Assembly: GCA_964410945.1 (NCBI GenBank)
Contig: CAYPJE010000015.1
Location: forward strand, 1-64,000
DNA length: 64,000 nucleotides
Direction of reading: 5' to 3'
Source of the DNA: CAYPJE01 sp964410945
GTDB lineage: Bacteria; Fidelibacterota; Marinisomatia; Marinisomatales; TCS56
The notes below the pieces were generated by a model that was given only the letters and a program-made list of their open reading frames with translations, had not been told where the DNA came from and did not search any database. Positions 52,632 through 61,626 of this stretch are shown piece by piece (position 1 is the stretch's first letter; every line of letters begins with the position of its first letter). A program made the position numbers and the translations under genes.

Positions 52632-53114
52632 GTGCGGGTCATTGGTTTAGACCCGGGTTTGGGAACAACCGGCTATGGAATCCTGGATTGGACAGCCGGC
52701 CAGATAACTGTTGTAGATTTTGGTGTTATAAGGCCACCAGCCAAAAAAGCCTTATCAGTACGCTTGAACACATTGTTTACTGAAATAATGACGCTGTTAA
52801 AAAAATATAATCCCGACCAATTGGCAGTTGAAGATACCTTTTATGGTAAGAATGTTAAAACAGCGTTGTTGTTAGGCCAGGCCCGGGGCGTATTATTATT
52901 AGCCGGTGAGCAACAAAAGCTCAGTTGCGCTGATTATTCCCCCCGGAAGATCAAGCAATCGGCTGTGGGGAACGGGGCAGCCACCAAGGAGCAGGTGCAG
53001 TTCATGATCAAGTCGATTCTGAAACTGCGTGAATTACCTGAGCCGATAGATGCTTCCGATGCTCTGGCGGTGGCATTGTGTCATATCAACCAATTAAGCT
53101 GGCAGAAAAAATGA
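52632..53114 (+). CDS. ruvC: Crossover junction endodeoxyribonuclease RuvC
   Basis: RuvC resolves Holliday junctions. The 160-residue protein has 'RVIGLDPGLGTTGYGI' (catalytic Asp), 'LAVEDTFYGKNVKTALLLGQARGV' and a C-terminal acidic pair in 'IDASDALAVALCH'. The start is GTG at 52632. Its TGA overlaps the ruvA ATG. Confidence 0.95.
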   Translation: MRVIGLDPGLGTTGYGILDWTAGQITVVDFGVIRPPAKKALSVRLNTLFTEIMTLLKKYNPDQLAVEDTFYGKNVKTALLLGQARGVLLLAGEQQKLSCADYSPRKIKQSAVGNGAATKEQVQFMIKSILKLRELPEPIDASDALAVALCHINQLSWQKK

Positions 53115-53701
53115 TCGATTCAATTTCCGGAAAATTAGCATCCAAGTTACCCCCGTTTGCGATTATAGATGTGGGTGGAATGAGATTCAGGATTAATATC
53201 AGTATTCCCACATTTCAGAAATTACCTGACACAGGCCAATCGATTGAATTGCTGACCTATCTGCACGTCAGAGAAGATATTCTTGATTTATACGGTTTTT
53301 CAGAAATCGAGGAACGAGACCTGTTTTTGCTGCTGATTGGGATATCGGGGATCGGTCCTCGCTCGGCCCAGTCAATCCTGTCCGGGACAAACCCGGCCGA
53401 GTTTAAGAACCGTATTGTTGCCGGGGATGTCAAATCCTTGACCGTTATTCCCGGAATCGGAGCCAAAACGGCTAAACGCATAATAGTTGAGTTAAAAGAA
53501 AAATTTATGGATCAGGATGATGAGAATCTGGATTTTCTGTCTGCTGATCAATCAAGCCATATGAATGATGCCCTGATGGCTTTGATGTCCCTGGGGTATA
53601 AACGAAATCAATGTCAGAAGGTGCTCAAGGAACTGGAGCAGGAGGGACAACTCTCCGGTGGACTGGAGACGGTAATCAAACTGGCATTGAAAAAAATGTA
53701 G
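53111..53701 (+). CDS. ruvA: Holliday junction branch migration protein RuvA
   Basis: RuvA binds four-way junctions and loads RuvB. From the ATG at 53111 the protein has 196 residues, the normal length: OB-fold start 'MIDSISGKLASK', two helix-hairpin-helix motifs ('GISGIGPRSAQSILSG' and 'VIPGIGAKTAKRIIVELK') and a C-terminal UBA-like domain. An in-frame ATG at 53078 lies inside ruvC and is unlikely. No ruvB follows. Confidence 0.95.
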   Translation: MIDSISGKLASKLPPFAIIDVGGMRFRINISIPTFQKLPDTGQSIELLTYLHVREDILDLYGFSEIEERDLFLLLIGISGIGPRSAQSILSGTNPAEFKNRIVAGDVKSLTVIPGIGAKTAKRIIVELKEKFMDQDDENLDFLSADQSSHMNDALMALMSLGYKRNQCQKVLKELEQEGQLSGGLETVIKLALKKM

Positions 53702-53710
53702 AGGTGTGCA

Positions 53711-54904
53711 ATGAAAATTGCTGATCGCATTGCTCGACTGGGAACTGAAACAGCCTTTGCTGTTTCCGGACAGGCAGCCGCCTGGGCTGCAAAAGGTAAT
53801 AGGGTATATCCATTTCATCTTGGGGATATGAATCTGCCGACACCAGCCAACATCGTGGAGGCTGCTGGCCGGGCAATCAGGGATGGTAAAACCGGATATT
53901 GCCCTGCGGATGGTATCCTGCCGTTACGCGAGGTGCTTGCCGATGATGTCGGAAGCCGCCGCGGGGTCGAATACGGCCCGCAAAATGTTGCCGTTCAACC
54001 AGGTGGAAAACCGGTGATTGGGAAATTCATCGCTGCCGTTATGAATCGTGGGGATGAGGTTCTCTATCCAAATCCCGGGTATCCCATTTATGAATCACAG
54101 ATTGAATATCATGGTGGTATTGCCATTCCTTACAGCTATGTTGAAACCGCGACCGGCTTTGCCATCGACCTGGAAAAACTGGAGGGTTCAATCACTCCCC
54201 GTACCAGGATTCTGATCTATAATAATTACCAGAATCCAATCAGCGCCTCCTCCTCACCGGAGGAAATGGCTGCTTTGGCCGCCCTGGCGGTGAAACATGA
54301 TTTAATGGTCCTGGCCGATGATGCTTACTATGAAATTCGGTACGGCGGTGATCCGCGCTCGATCGTATCGTACCCCGGAATGAGGGAGCGAACGGTGGTG
54401 CTATATACTTTTTCAAAAAAATATGCCATGACCGGATGGCGTCTGGGAGCGGCGATCGGTCCGGAAGAAATCATTAAGATTATTGCCAAACTGAATGTTA
54501 ATGCCGAATCCTGTTCGAATCATTTCATCCAGTGGGCGATGATTGAAGCATTGACCGGTGATAAATCGGGGCCGGAAAAAATCCTGGCGATACTTAAGGA
54601 GAGAAGAGATGCAGCGGTGAGTGGGTTGAATGCCATTGATGGTATCAACATTCCAATCCCCAACAGCACCTTCTATCTGTTCCCCAATGTGACCAAAATT
54701 ATGGAGCGCAAGGGATTAACGGATGTAAATGAACTGATGAATGCCGCACTGCATGAAACCGGTGTGTCTTTCTGCACCAGAAATCATTTTGGGCGTCCGG
54801 CCGATGACGAATCGGAATATTTCATTCGCTTGGCATACTCTGGTATTGATGTTCAGGATATTAATGCCGGACTTGAGGCACTTAAGGAATACTTCGAAAT
54901 TTAA
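53711..54904 (+). CDS. Class I/II PLP-dependent aminotransferase
   Basis: The 397-residue fold-type I aminotransferase has the PLP lysine K236 in 'TFSKKYAMTGWRLG', 'LADDAYYEIRYGG' (D203, Y206), and a C-terminal Arg in 'YFIRLAYS' for the substrate carboxylate. It is closest in look to the aspartate aminotransferase family (AspC-like), but the N-terminal 'FAVSGQAAAWAAKG' and 'QPGGKPVIGKF' resemble a subgroup with broad specificity. The donor and acceptor cannot be read from sequence. Confidence 0.87.
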   Translation: MKIADRIARLGTETAFAVSGQAAAWAAKGNRVYPFHLGDMNLPTPANIVEAAGRAIRDGKTGYCPADGILPLREVLADDVGSRRGVEYGPQNVAVQPGGKPVIGKFIAAVMNRGDEVLYPNPGYPIYESQIEYHGGIAIPYSYVETATGFAIDLEKLEGSITPRTRILIYNNYQNPISASSSPEEMAALAALAVKHDLMVLADDAYYEIRYGGDPRSIVSYPGMRERTVVLYTFSKKYAMTGWRLGAAIGPEEIIKIIAKLNVNAESCSNHFIQWAMIEALTGDKSGPEKILAILKERRDAAVSGLNAIDGINIPIPNSTFYLFPNVTKIMERKGLTDVNELMNAALHETGVSFCTRNHFGRPADDESEYFIRLAYSGIDVQDINAGLEALKEYFEI

Positions 54905-54912
54905 ATAATTAC

Positions 54913-54932
54913 CGTTGGTTTCCCCACCAACG
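54913..54932. other. Hairpin between aminotransferase and gcvT
   Basis: CGTTGGT (54913-54919) pairs with ACCAACG (54926-54932) over the loop TTCCCC. There is no T run after it, and it does not resemble a glycine riboswitch. It could be an mRNA processing or stability element. Confidence 0.4.
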
Positions 54933-54953
54933 ATTGCATTTTCAGAGGATTTT

Positions 54954-56042
54954 ATGGTAAAAACCGCACTCTATGATCGGCATGTTGCCTTAAATGCTAA
55001 AATGGTACCGTTCGCCGGATATGAAATGCCGGTTCAGTACTCCGGGATTGTCAATGAGCACCAGGCTGTTCGTAACAAGGCCGGATTATTCGATGTGAGC
55101 CATATGGGAGAATTTATTGTCAGCGGTGAAACAGCTGAAGATTTTCTCAATCTGGTTACGGTAAACGATGTAGGGGTTATCAAACCGGGGCAGGCCCAGT
55201 ATTCGGCCATGTGCTACGAAGATGGCGGTATCATAGATGATTTGCTAATCTACCGGTTCGATGATCATTTCATGGTTGTGGTTAATGCCTCCAATATTGA
55301 GAAAGATTACCAATGGCTAAGCGAACATCTGATCGCTGGAACGAACCTGAATGACCGTAGCTCGGAAATTAGTTTGATTGCACTTCAGGGTCCCCGGTCA
55401 AGGTCAATTCTGCAACAGATCTGCGCTGATGATCTTTCCCGGATTGGTTTCTATACTTTCATTACCAGTCAGATTGACGGACGTACCCTGACAATCGCCC
55501 GAACCGGATATACCGGTGAGCTGGGATTTGAGATCTATGGAAGCAACGCTGACATTCCGGTCATTTGGGATATGATAATGTCGGTGGGTGAAAATGAAGG
55601 TATTGAGCCGGTGGGGCTTGGCGCCCGCGACACGTTGCGATTGGAAATGAAGTATTGTCTATACGGGAATGATATTGACCGGACGACGAACCCGATCGAG
55701 GCCGGTCTGAGCTGGATAGTTAAAACCGATAAAAAGGATTTTATCGGTAAAGCCCGGATCCTGGAAGGGAAAGCCAATATTAACCGTCGTTTGGTTTGCC
55801 TGGAGATGCTTGAAAGAGCAGTCCCAAGACCTGGCTATAAGGTGTTTGCCGATGATCAGGAAATAGGAACCATAACCAGCGGAACCCAATCACCTTCACT
55901 GGGAAAGGGTATCGCACTGGCTTATCTGAATAAGGGATTTACAAAATCAGGGACCGAGATTTCCGTTGAAATCAGGGGTAATCATAAAGCGGCTGTTGTT
56001 GTTAAACCTCCTTTTTATAAGGATGGATCAATACAAAGCTGA
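54954..56042 (+). CDS. gcvT: Glycine cleavage system aminomethyltransferase
   Basis: GcvT transfers the methylene group from the H-protein-bound intermediate to tetrahydrofolate. From the ATG at 54954, preceded by AGAGGA, the protein has 362 residues, the usual length. Motifs are 'MVPFAGYEMPVQY', 'LFDVSHMGEF', 'IARTGYTGELGFEIY' and 'GLGARDTLRLEMKYCLYGND'. gcvH and gcvP are not in the window, so the system is split. Confidence 0.95.
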   Translation: MVKTALYDRHVALNAKMVPFAGYEMPVQYSGIVNEHQAVRNKAGLFDVSHMGEFIVSGETAEDFLNLVTVNDVGVIKPGQAQYSAMCYEDGGIIDDLLIYRFDDHFMVVVNASNIEKDYQWLSEHLIAGTNLNDRSSEISLIALQGPRSRSILQQICADDLSRIGFYTFITSQIDGRTLTIARTGYTGELGFEIYGSNADIPVIWDMIMSVGENEGIEPVGLGARDTLRLEMKYCLYGNDIDRTTNPIEAGLSWIVKTDKKDFIGKARILEGKANINRRLVCLEMLERAVPRPGYKVFADDQEIGTITSGTQSPSLGKGIALAYLNKGFTKSGTEISVEIRGNHKAAVVVKPPFYKDGSIQS

Positions 56043-56048
56043 TTAAAG

Positions 56049-56079
56049 GTTATACTGGCGTATAACTCGATATATTTTT
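56049..56079 (+). terminator. Terminator after gcvT
   Basis: A perfect 7-base stem, GTTATAC (56049-56055) and GTATAAC (56060-56066), with a four-base loop (TGGC), is followed by an AT-rich stretch with TTTTT at 56075-56079. Confidence 0.5.
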
Positions 56080-56122
56080 ATAATTTCCATACTATTATTC
56101 CACTGATGCGGATGAATTTGAT

Positions 56123-57100
56123 ATGAGCTCAACCATACTTATTACCGGAGGGGCCGGTTTCATCGGTTCCCATTTGTCCGAACGATTGCTGCAAAGTAAT
56201 CGGCGGGTGGTCTGCGTGGACAATCTGAATGATTTCTATTCGCCGCAGATAAAACGTCTCAATCTTAAGGAACTGGAACATTACAAACGCTATCAGTTCA
56301 TTGAAGGCGATATTCGTAATGAAGAATTCATCCGGAAACTGTTCCAGGAGCACGAATTTGGTTCAGTGATACATTTGGCGGCTATGGCCGGAGTCAGGCC
56401 ATCGATTGATCACCCGATGGTATATACTGACAATAATATTAACGGTACCCAGATTCTTCTGGAGGCGTCTGTACGTAATAAAGTGCGGCATCTTGTATTT
56501 GCATCATCTTCTTCAGTATATGGTAATAATGAAAAAACGCCATTTTCGGAAGACGATCGGGTTGATTTTCAGGTATCCCCCTACGGAGCCACCAAGAAAA
56601 TGGGTGAATTATTATGTTATACCTATAACCATCTCTACCAGTTACCAGTTACCTGCTTGCGGTTCTTTACCGTCTACGGACCTCGCCAGCGGCCGGAAAT
56701 GGCAATCCATAAATTTGTCCGGATGATTTTCAACCAGGAGCCAATACCTTACTTTGGTGATGGTGAGACAGCCCGTGATTACACTTATATTAACGATATT
56801 GTCAGTGGTATCGTATCGGCCCTGGATCAACCCAATGATTTCATCGTTTATAATCTGGGTAATTCAGATCCAATTAAGCTTTCGGAACTGGTCGAAACGA
56901 TCAGTGAATTATGCGAGATACCGGCCATTCTGGATCAGCAACCCCTGCCAGCCGGTGATGTTAATCAGACCTTTGCCAATATTGAACGGGCTCGAATGCG
57001 GCTGGGATATGAACCGCAGACCGATATTAAAACCGGTTTAAAACATTTTATCGACTGGTATCGCCTGGTTCGAAACAAACACGGTAAATTGTATAAATGA
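56123..57100 (+). CDS. NAD-dependent nucleotide-sugar epimerase (UDP-glucuronate 4-epimerase-like)
   Basis: The 325-residue extended short-chain dehydrogenase has the NAD motif GGAGFIGSHL near residue 8, 'HLAAMAGVRPSIDHP', 'FASSSSVYG' and the catalytic YGATK. 'AGVRPSI' and 'FTVYGPRQRPEMAIHKF' are typical of UDP-glucuronate 4-epimerases, which supply UDP-galacturonate for surface glycans. It overlaps ftsK by 4 bases. Confidence 0.87.
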   Translation: MSSTILITGGAGFIGSHLSERLLQSNRRVVCVDNLNDFYSPQIKRLNLKELEHYKRYQFIEGDIRNEEFIRKLFQEHEFGSVIHLAAMAGVRPSIDHPMVYTDNNINGTQILLEASVRNKVRHLVFASSSSVYGNNEKTPFSEDDRVDFQVSPYGATKKMGELLCYTYNHLYQLPVTCLRFFTVYGPRQRPEMAIHKFVRMIFNQEPIPYFGDGETARDYTYINDIVSGIVSALDQPNDFIVYNLGNSDPIKLSELVETISELCEIPAILDQQPLPAGDVNQTFANIERARMRLGYEPQTDIKTGLKHFIDWYRLVRNKHGKLYK

Positions 57101-59508
57101 AAGATAAACGTTTAGAAATATCAGGCTTGCTGACAATAACGGTTTCTTTGTTCATTCTGGCGAGCTTGATTGGATTTGATGCCAGCGAAGAGCCGGTGAT
57201 TTCACCGAATGTGGCTATATCAAACCCGATGGGAATCCTGGGTGTTTATGTTAGTTATTTCTTAATTAAACTGTTTATTGGATACTCGGCATATGCATTC
57301 CCGTTTCTGGGCCTGCTATGGGGCTGGTGGCAATTCAGCAAGCTAGAATTAAAACCGCTGGTCAGGTTCAGTATTCATTTCCTGTTTTTTATTTTACTGA
57401 CTTCCATCACCTTTGGCCTGGCAATTCAGATTCGCAGTCCCCAGTACCCTGATTTTATTTATTCCGGTCTGTCAGGTGGTATCGTCGCGGTTACCCTGGT
57501 TGATTTTCTGGGTATTGTTGGAACGGGATTTATCGTCATCCTGGGATATCTGATTATTATCCGCAGCTACTTGAACTGGAATTTTTACACACCCATTCAG
57601 AGCTTGAATGATCGTTTTCGTAACTGGCAGGATCGCCGGCAGGAAGCAAAGACAGCCCAGGATGTAGAGGAAGAGAAGCGGCGTCATACCCAGGAGTTGC
57701 TGAACAAGATCGATCGTCAGCGCAGCCTGGAAGAGCAGGCCTTGGCTGATGACCTGGTTGAAGAGGCACTTGAAGACGAAAGCTATGAGACCGGTGAAGA
57801 TATAGCTGTTGAAATTATTGAAGAAGAGGTAGAACCGGTCGGGGCTGAAACTGATTCAGATTACCGGTCCCAACTGGATATTCTCATGCCGCCACCAGGG
57901 GATGATGTTCCTGATATCCTGGCACCTCCGGAACCTACTGAAGCGACCAGAATCAAGCCTGATGCAATAATGCCTGAAGATGAAAATATAACCGTCGATC
58001 AGGAAATTGTTGAAGATGAAGTCAGCCTGGATCGGATGAAGGAAAGGAAGCGGCCGAAGCGCAAGTACCAGTTGCCTTCCTCCAATTTACTGGCGACGCC
58101 GGAAGGTACAGCCGAGGGACAGACCAAGGAGGAATTACTGGATCGCGCTAATTTCCTGGTTGAGTCGCTGAAAACCTTTGGTGTCCAGGGTAAAGTTGTA
58201 AATGTATCTCCGGGCCCCGTAATCACCCTGTTTGAAGTTGAACCGGCTGAAGGTGTTCGCATCAGTAAGTTTACCGCACTGGCCGATGACCTGGCCCGGG
58301 TGATGGAAGCCAGCCGGGTACGTGTTATTGCCCCGATTCCAGGGAAGTCATCGGTTGGGATCGAGATCCCGAATCGGAATCCGGCGGTAGTATATTTTAA
58401 ATCGGTAATCAATTCTGAGAAATTCGCCAGTGCCGAATCATTGCTGACCCTGGCAGTGGGAAAAACAACCTCCGGTGAAATTGCCACCATGAATCTGGCT
58501 AAGATGCCCCATATGCTGATTGCCGGAACAACGGGGTCGGGTAAATCGGTATGCCTGAATACGATTATCTGCAGTATTCTTTACCAGGCTACTCCCGATC
58601 AGGTAAAATTTGTAATTATCGATCCTAAAAAAGTAGAAATGACTATGTATCGGGCACTGGAGGGATACCATCTCCTGGATATGGCCGATATTGATGAGCC
58701 GATAGTCACTTCAACTGATAATTCAGTGCTGGCATTACGGGCTGTCGAAGCTGAGATGACCAGGCGCTATGACCGACTGGCCGATAAAATTGTTCGTAAT
58801 ATCGATGAATTCAACCGGAAGGCCGTCGAGGCCGATGAACCGATTATGCCCTATATTATCGTTGTCGTCGATGAGCTGGCCGACCTGATGCTGATGAGTG
58901 CCAAAGATGTGGAAGCACCGATTGCCCGCCTGGCCCAGCTGGCACGGGCTGTTGGTATTCATCTGGTGATAGCCACCCAGCGTCCCTCGGTGGATGTTAT
59001 CACTGGAGTTATTAAAGCGAATTTCCCTTCACGAATCGCCTTCCAGGTGGCATCAAAAATAGATTCCCGTACGATTCTTGACACGATCGGTGCCGAGAAA
59101 CTGATCGGCCGTGGCGATATGTTATACCTTGGGACCGGTTCCGGTGAATTGGTACGTTTACATAATGCCTTCATCACACTGGATGAAATCGAAGCATTGA
59201 TGGAACATGTCAAACAGCAGCCGAAAGCTGGTGAAATGGTATTGCCAAGTATCAGGGAAGTATCAGCCTTTGAGGACGATTTCAATGGTGGCAGCCGGGA
59301 CGATTTATTCGACGATGCTGTCCGCCTGGTAGTAACCCACCAGCAGGGTTCGATTTCCTTATTGCAGCGTCGCCTGAAAGTAGGCTATTCCCGCGCTGCC
59401 CGTTTAATCGATGAAATGGAACAGGCTGCAATTGTTGGACCCTTTACCGGCAGTAAAGCCCGTGAAGTCTTAGTGGATGAAACTTATCTGGATGGATTAT
59501 TTACCTAG
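57097..59508 (+). CDS. ftsK: DNA translocase FtsK
   Basis: FtsK pumps chromosome ends through the division septum. The 803-residue protein has four N-terminal membrane helices (about 1-165), an acidic linker (about 210-330), the RecA-like motor with Walker A 'GTTGSGKSV' and 'VVVDELADLM', and a C-terminal winged-helix gamma domain ('QQGSISLLQRRLKVGYSRAARLIDEME') for KOPS recognition. Its 3' end overlaps the LolA-like gene by 32 bases. Confidence 0.96.
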   Translation: MKDKRLEISGLLTITVSLFILASLIGFDASEEPVISPNVAISNPMGILGVYVSYFLIKLFIGYSAYAFPFLGLLWGWWQFSKLELKPLVRFSIHFLFFILLTSITFGLAIQIRSPQYPDFIYSGLSGGIVAVTLVDFLGIVGTGFIVILGYLIIIRSYLNWNFYTPIQSLNDRFRNWQDRRQEAKTAQDVEEEKRRHTQELLNKIDRQRSLEEQALADDLVEEALEDESYETGEDIAVEIIEEEVEPVGAETDSDYRSQLDILMPPPGDDVPDILAPPEPTEATRIKPDAIMPEDENITVDQEIVEDEVSLDRMKERKRPKRKYQLPSSNLLATPEGTAEGQTKEELLDRANFLVESLKTFGVQGKVVNVSPGPVITLFEVEPAEGVRISKFTALADDLARVMEASRVRVIAPIPGKSSVGIEIPNRNPAVVYFKSVINSEKFASAESLLTLAVGKTTSGEIATMNLAKMPHMLIAGTTGSGKSVCLNTIICSILYQATPDQVKFVIIDPKKVEMTMYRALEGYHLLDMADIDEPIVTSTDNSVLALRAVEAEMTRRYDRLADKIVRNIDEFNRKAVEADEPIMPYIIVVVDELADLMLMSAKDVEAPIARLAQLARAVGIHLVIATQRPSVDVITGVIKANFPSRIAFQVASKIDSRTILDTIGAEKLIGRGDMLYLGTGSGELVRLHNAFITLDEIEALMEHVKQQPKAGEMVLPSIREVSAFEDDFNGGSRDDLFDDAVRLVVTHQQGSISLLQRRLKVGYSRAARLIDEMEQAAIVGPFTGSKAREVLVDETYLDGLFT

Positions 59509-60097
59509 AACCGCCATCCGGTGGTTCATTACGATCTCATTTTTATTTTCCGGTTTGTTCGCTCAGAATTTGCCTGCGTTGGAGCGAACCCGTGAAGCAT
59601 TGTATCAGAATAATGGGAAACTGATCGAACTGGAGATCGTTCATCAGCAGTATAACCAGGATTGGATTGAAACAGCTACCATGGATATTGTAGGCCCTGG
59701 CCAGTACCTGCTGGATATGAAAGATCAATTGGTTAAAGTATCACAGACCTCCATTTACACCTGGAACAAGGCTACCGATCAGGTTTTGATAGATTTAATT
59801 GCTGAGGATGATATCACTATCTGGGATATCCTGACCGGCGATTTCCAACAATTGGGAATACTTGAAGAAATACAAACTGCGGATAATATCAAAATTAAAT
59901 TTGACTATCCAGCCCTTGGATTGACAGGAACTTTGACTGTCGATACTGCCACCAGTCTGCCACGTAATATTACATTGTCTTACGGTGCCAACGATACAAT
60001 TCTACTCAATATTATAAAAATTGAGGATTTGGGAGTCGACTCACAGTTCAATACCACAGAATTTATCGATAAGGAAATAATCGATCTCCGTGAATAA
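59477..60097 (+). CDS. LolA-family outer-membrane lipoprotein carrier
   Basis: The 206-residue protein has a signal peptide ending at 'FSGLFAQ' and a LolA-like fold: 'QYNQDWIETATMDIVGPGQYLLDMKDQLVKVSQTSIYTWNK' split over strands resembles the LolA 'G.l...rP..fr...P....i..dg...w.yd' pattern. LolA after ftsK is common in bacteria. It would ferry lipoproteins across the periplasm. The ATG at 59492 is an alternative start. Confidence 0.78.
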   Translation: MKLIWMDYLPRTAIRWFITISFLFSGLFAQNLPALERTREALYQNNGKLIELEIVHQQYNQDWIETATMDIVGPGQYLLDMKDQLVKVSQTSIYTWNKATDQVLIDLIAEDDITIWDILTGDFQQLGILEEIQTADNIKIKFDYPALGLTGTLTVDTATSLPRNITLSYGANDTILLNIIKIEDLGVDSQFNTTEFIDKEIIDLRE

Positions 60098-61085
60098 ATA
60101 CCTGAAACTTGGACTTGCCATAATAATCAGTCTTGCCGGTTTGTATATCGCATTTCGGAATGTCCAGCTAAACCAACTGGTGGAATCGGTAAAACAAGTC
60201 AATGGCTGGTATATTTTGTTAGCAATGCTGCTGATGGTGTTCACCGTTGTTCTGCGTGCCTGGCGCTGGCAGTTCATTTTAAGTCCCATAAAGATGATAG
60301 GTGTACATCCCTTATTCGCATCCACGATGATTGGCTACTTCGGAAACAGTGTTTTGCCATTTCGACTGGGTGAACTGTTGCGGGCTTACAGTCTATCACG
60401 TTCCAAAAATATTGCTACTTCCACCGCTTTCGGGACCATTATTCTGGAGCGCGTCCTGGACATGCTTGGTCTACTGGGAGTAACGCTGTTGTTTTTCACC
60501 GTTTATCCTTTCCCGGGCTGGTTAAAAGCCAGTGGACTGATTGCCGCAGCCCTGACCTTATTTCTGATTATTTTCCTGGTTGGGCTGGGAATTGCGGAAA
60601 ATAAAATTAAGGATCGGATCTACGGCTGGAAGATATTCGATTCAACCTACGGTGAGAGAATACTGGCTCTCATAGATAATCTGGTCTCCGGTCTAATAGC
60701 CTTGAAATCTACTCATCATTTTTTTGCCGTCACACTTTTGACTGTTTCTATGTGGGTTGCCTATTATATCCAAACCTATTTGGTGGTCCTTTCTGTGGAT
60801 GTGGAGGTGACCTGGATTGCCGTGGGCGTTTGTCTGATTGCTACCACACTGGTTATTACCGTACCCTCTGCACCGGGCTATATCGGCACTTATCATGCGA
60901 CAGCTGTTCTGGTGATGGTGGAGCTGTTTAACGTCCCCTTGGTTGACGCCCAGGCTTTTGCTGTGCTGGTACATGCCATTGGCTTTCTGCCATTTGCTGT
61001 AATCGGCTTCATGTATTTCCTGAGGAGTTCGGTCCAGATAAAGGATATTCAATCAAAATCGATCGAGATAACAGGTAATGGGTAA
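60090..61085 (+). CDS. Lysylphosphatidylglycerol synthase TM-region (UPF0104) membrane protein
   Basis: This 331-residue membrane protein has about eight helices and conserved 'GYFGNSVLPFRLGELLRAYSLSR' plus 'PSAPGYIGTYHATAV', typical of the LPG_synthase_TM/AglD/UPF0104 family. Relatives are flippase-like or act in glycan/lipid assembly. The catalytic lysyl-transferase domain of MprF is absent. It starts with GTG (60090), overlapping the LolA-like gene by 8 bases. Confidence 0.85.
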   Translation: MNKYLKLGLAIIISLAGLYIAFRNVQLNQLVESVKQVNGWYILLAMLLMVFTVVLRAWRWQFILSPIKMIGVHPLFASTMIGYFGNSVLPFRLGELLRAYSLSRSKNIATSTAFGTIILERVLDMLGLLGVTLLFFTVYPFPGWLKASGLIAAALTLFLIIFLVGLGIAENKIKDRIYGWKIFDSTYGERILALIDNLVSGLIALKSTHHFFAVTLLTVSMWVAYYIQTYLVVLSVDVEVTWIAVGVCLIATTLVITVPSAPGYIGTYHATAVLVMVELFNVPLVDAQAFAVLVHAIGFLPFAVIGFMYFLRSSVQIKDIQSKSIEITGNG

Positions 61086-61626
61086 AAAGTACGATATGAT
61101 ATTTCTTGACCGGGACGGAACATTGAATCCTGATCCTGGATATATCAATTCCATTGATCAATTCAGCTTATATGACTTTACCCTACCCGCCCTTAAGCAG
61201 TTGAGTGACAATGGAGCACGGTTTTGCATTGTAACAAATCAGTCTGGTGTTGCCCGCGGAATAATTGATCCGATTGAACTGGAAAGAATACATCAGTTTG
61301 TTCGGGCAGAATTCGCACGTAACGGCATTGAACTTGTGGAAATTTATTTTTGTCCCGATCATCCTGATTGTCCGACCGAGTTTCGCAAACCGGGCAGCGG
61401 CATGTTTCTGCAGGCGGCCAGGGAGCATGGACTGGATCTATCGCATTGCCTGATGGTTGGTGACACTGGAAAGGATATCATCGCCGGTAATAAATTAGGC
61501 ATGGATACAATGCTGGTTCTAACCGGCGAAGGGCAAAAAACATTGGGTGATTTACCAGATTCAATTAAACCAACCTTTATTGCTGCGGATCTATTGGACG
61601 GAGCAGAACAACTGGTAGCTGAATAA
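61078..61626 (+). CDS. gmhB: HAD phosphatase, D,D-heptose 1,7-bisphosphate phosphatase-like
   Basis: The 182-residue HisB-N/GmhB-type phosphatase has the catalytic pair in 'FLDRDGTLN' (D11, D13), 'IVTNQSGVARG', and 'RKPGSGMFLQAAREHGLDLSHCLMVGDT'. The zinc loop reads 'CPDHPDCPTEF' and lacks the usual second Cys just before RKP, so metal binding may be altered. GmhB acts in ADP-heptose synthesis for LPS core; no other heptose gene is in the window. Confidence 0.83.
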   Translation: MGKKYDMIFLDRDGTLNPDPGYINSIDQFSLYDFTLPALKQLSDNGARFCIVTNQSGVARGIIDPIELERIHQFVRAEFARNGIELVEIYFCPDHPDCPTEFRKPGSGMFLQAAREHGLDLSHCLMVGDTGKDIIAGNKLGMDTMLVLTGEGQKTLGDLPDSIKPTFIAADLLDGAEQLVAE

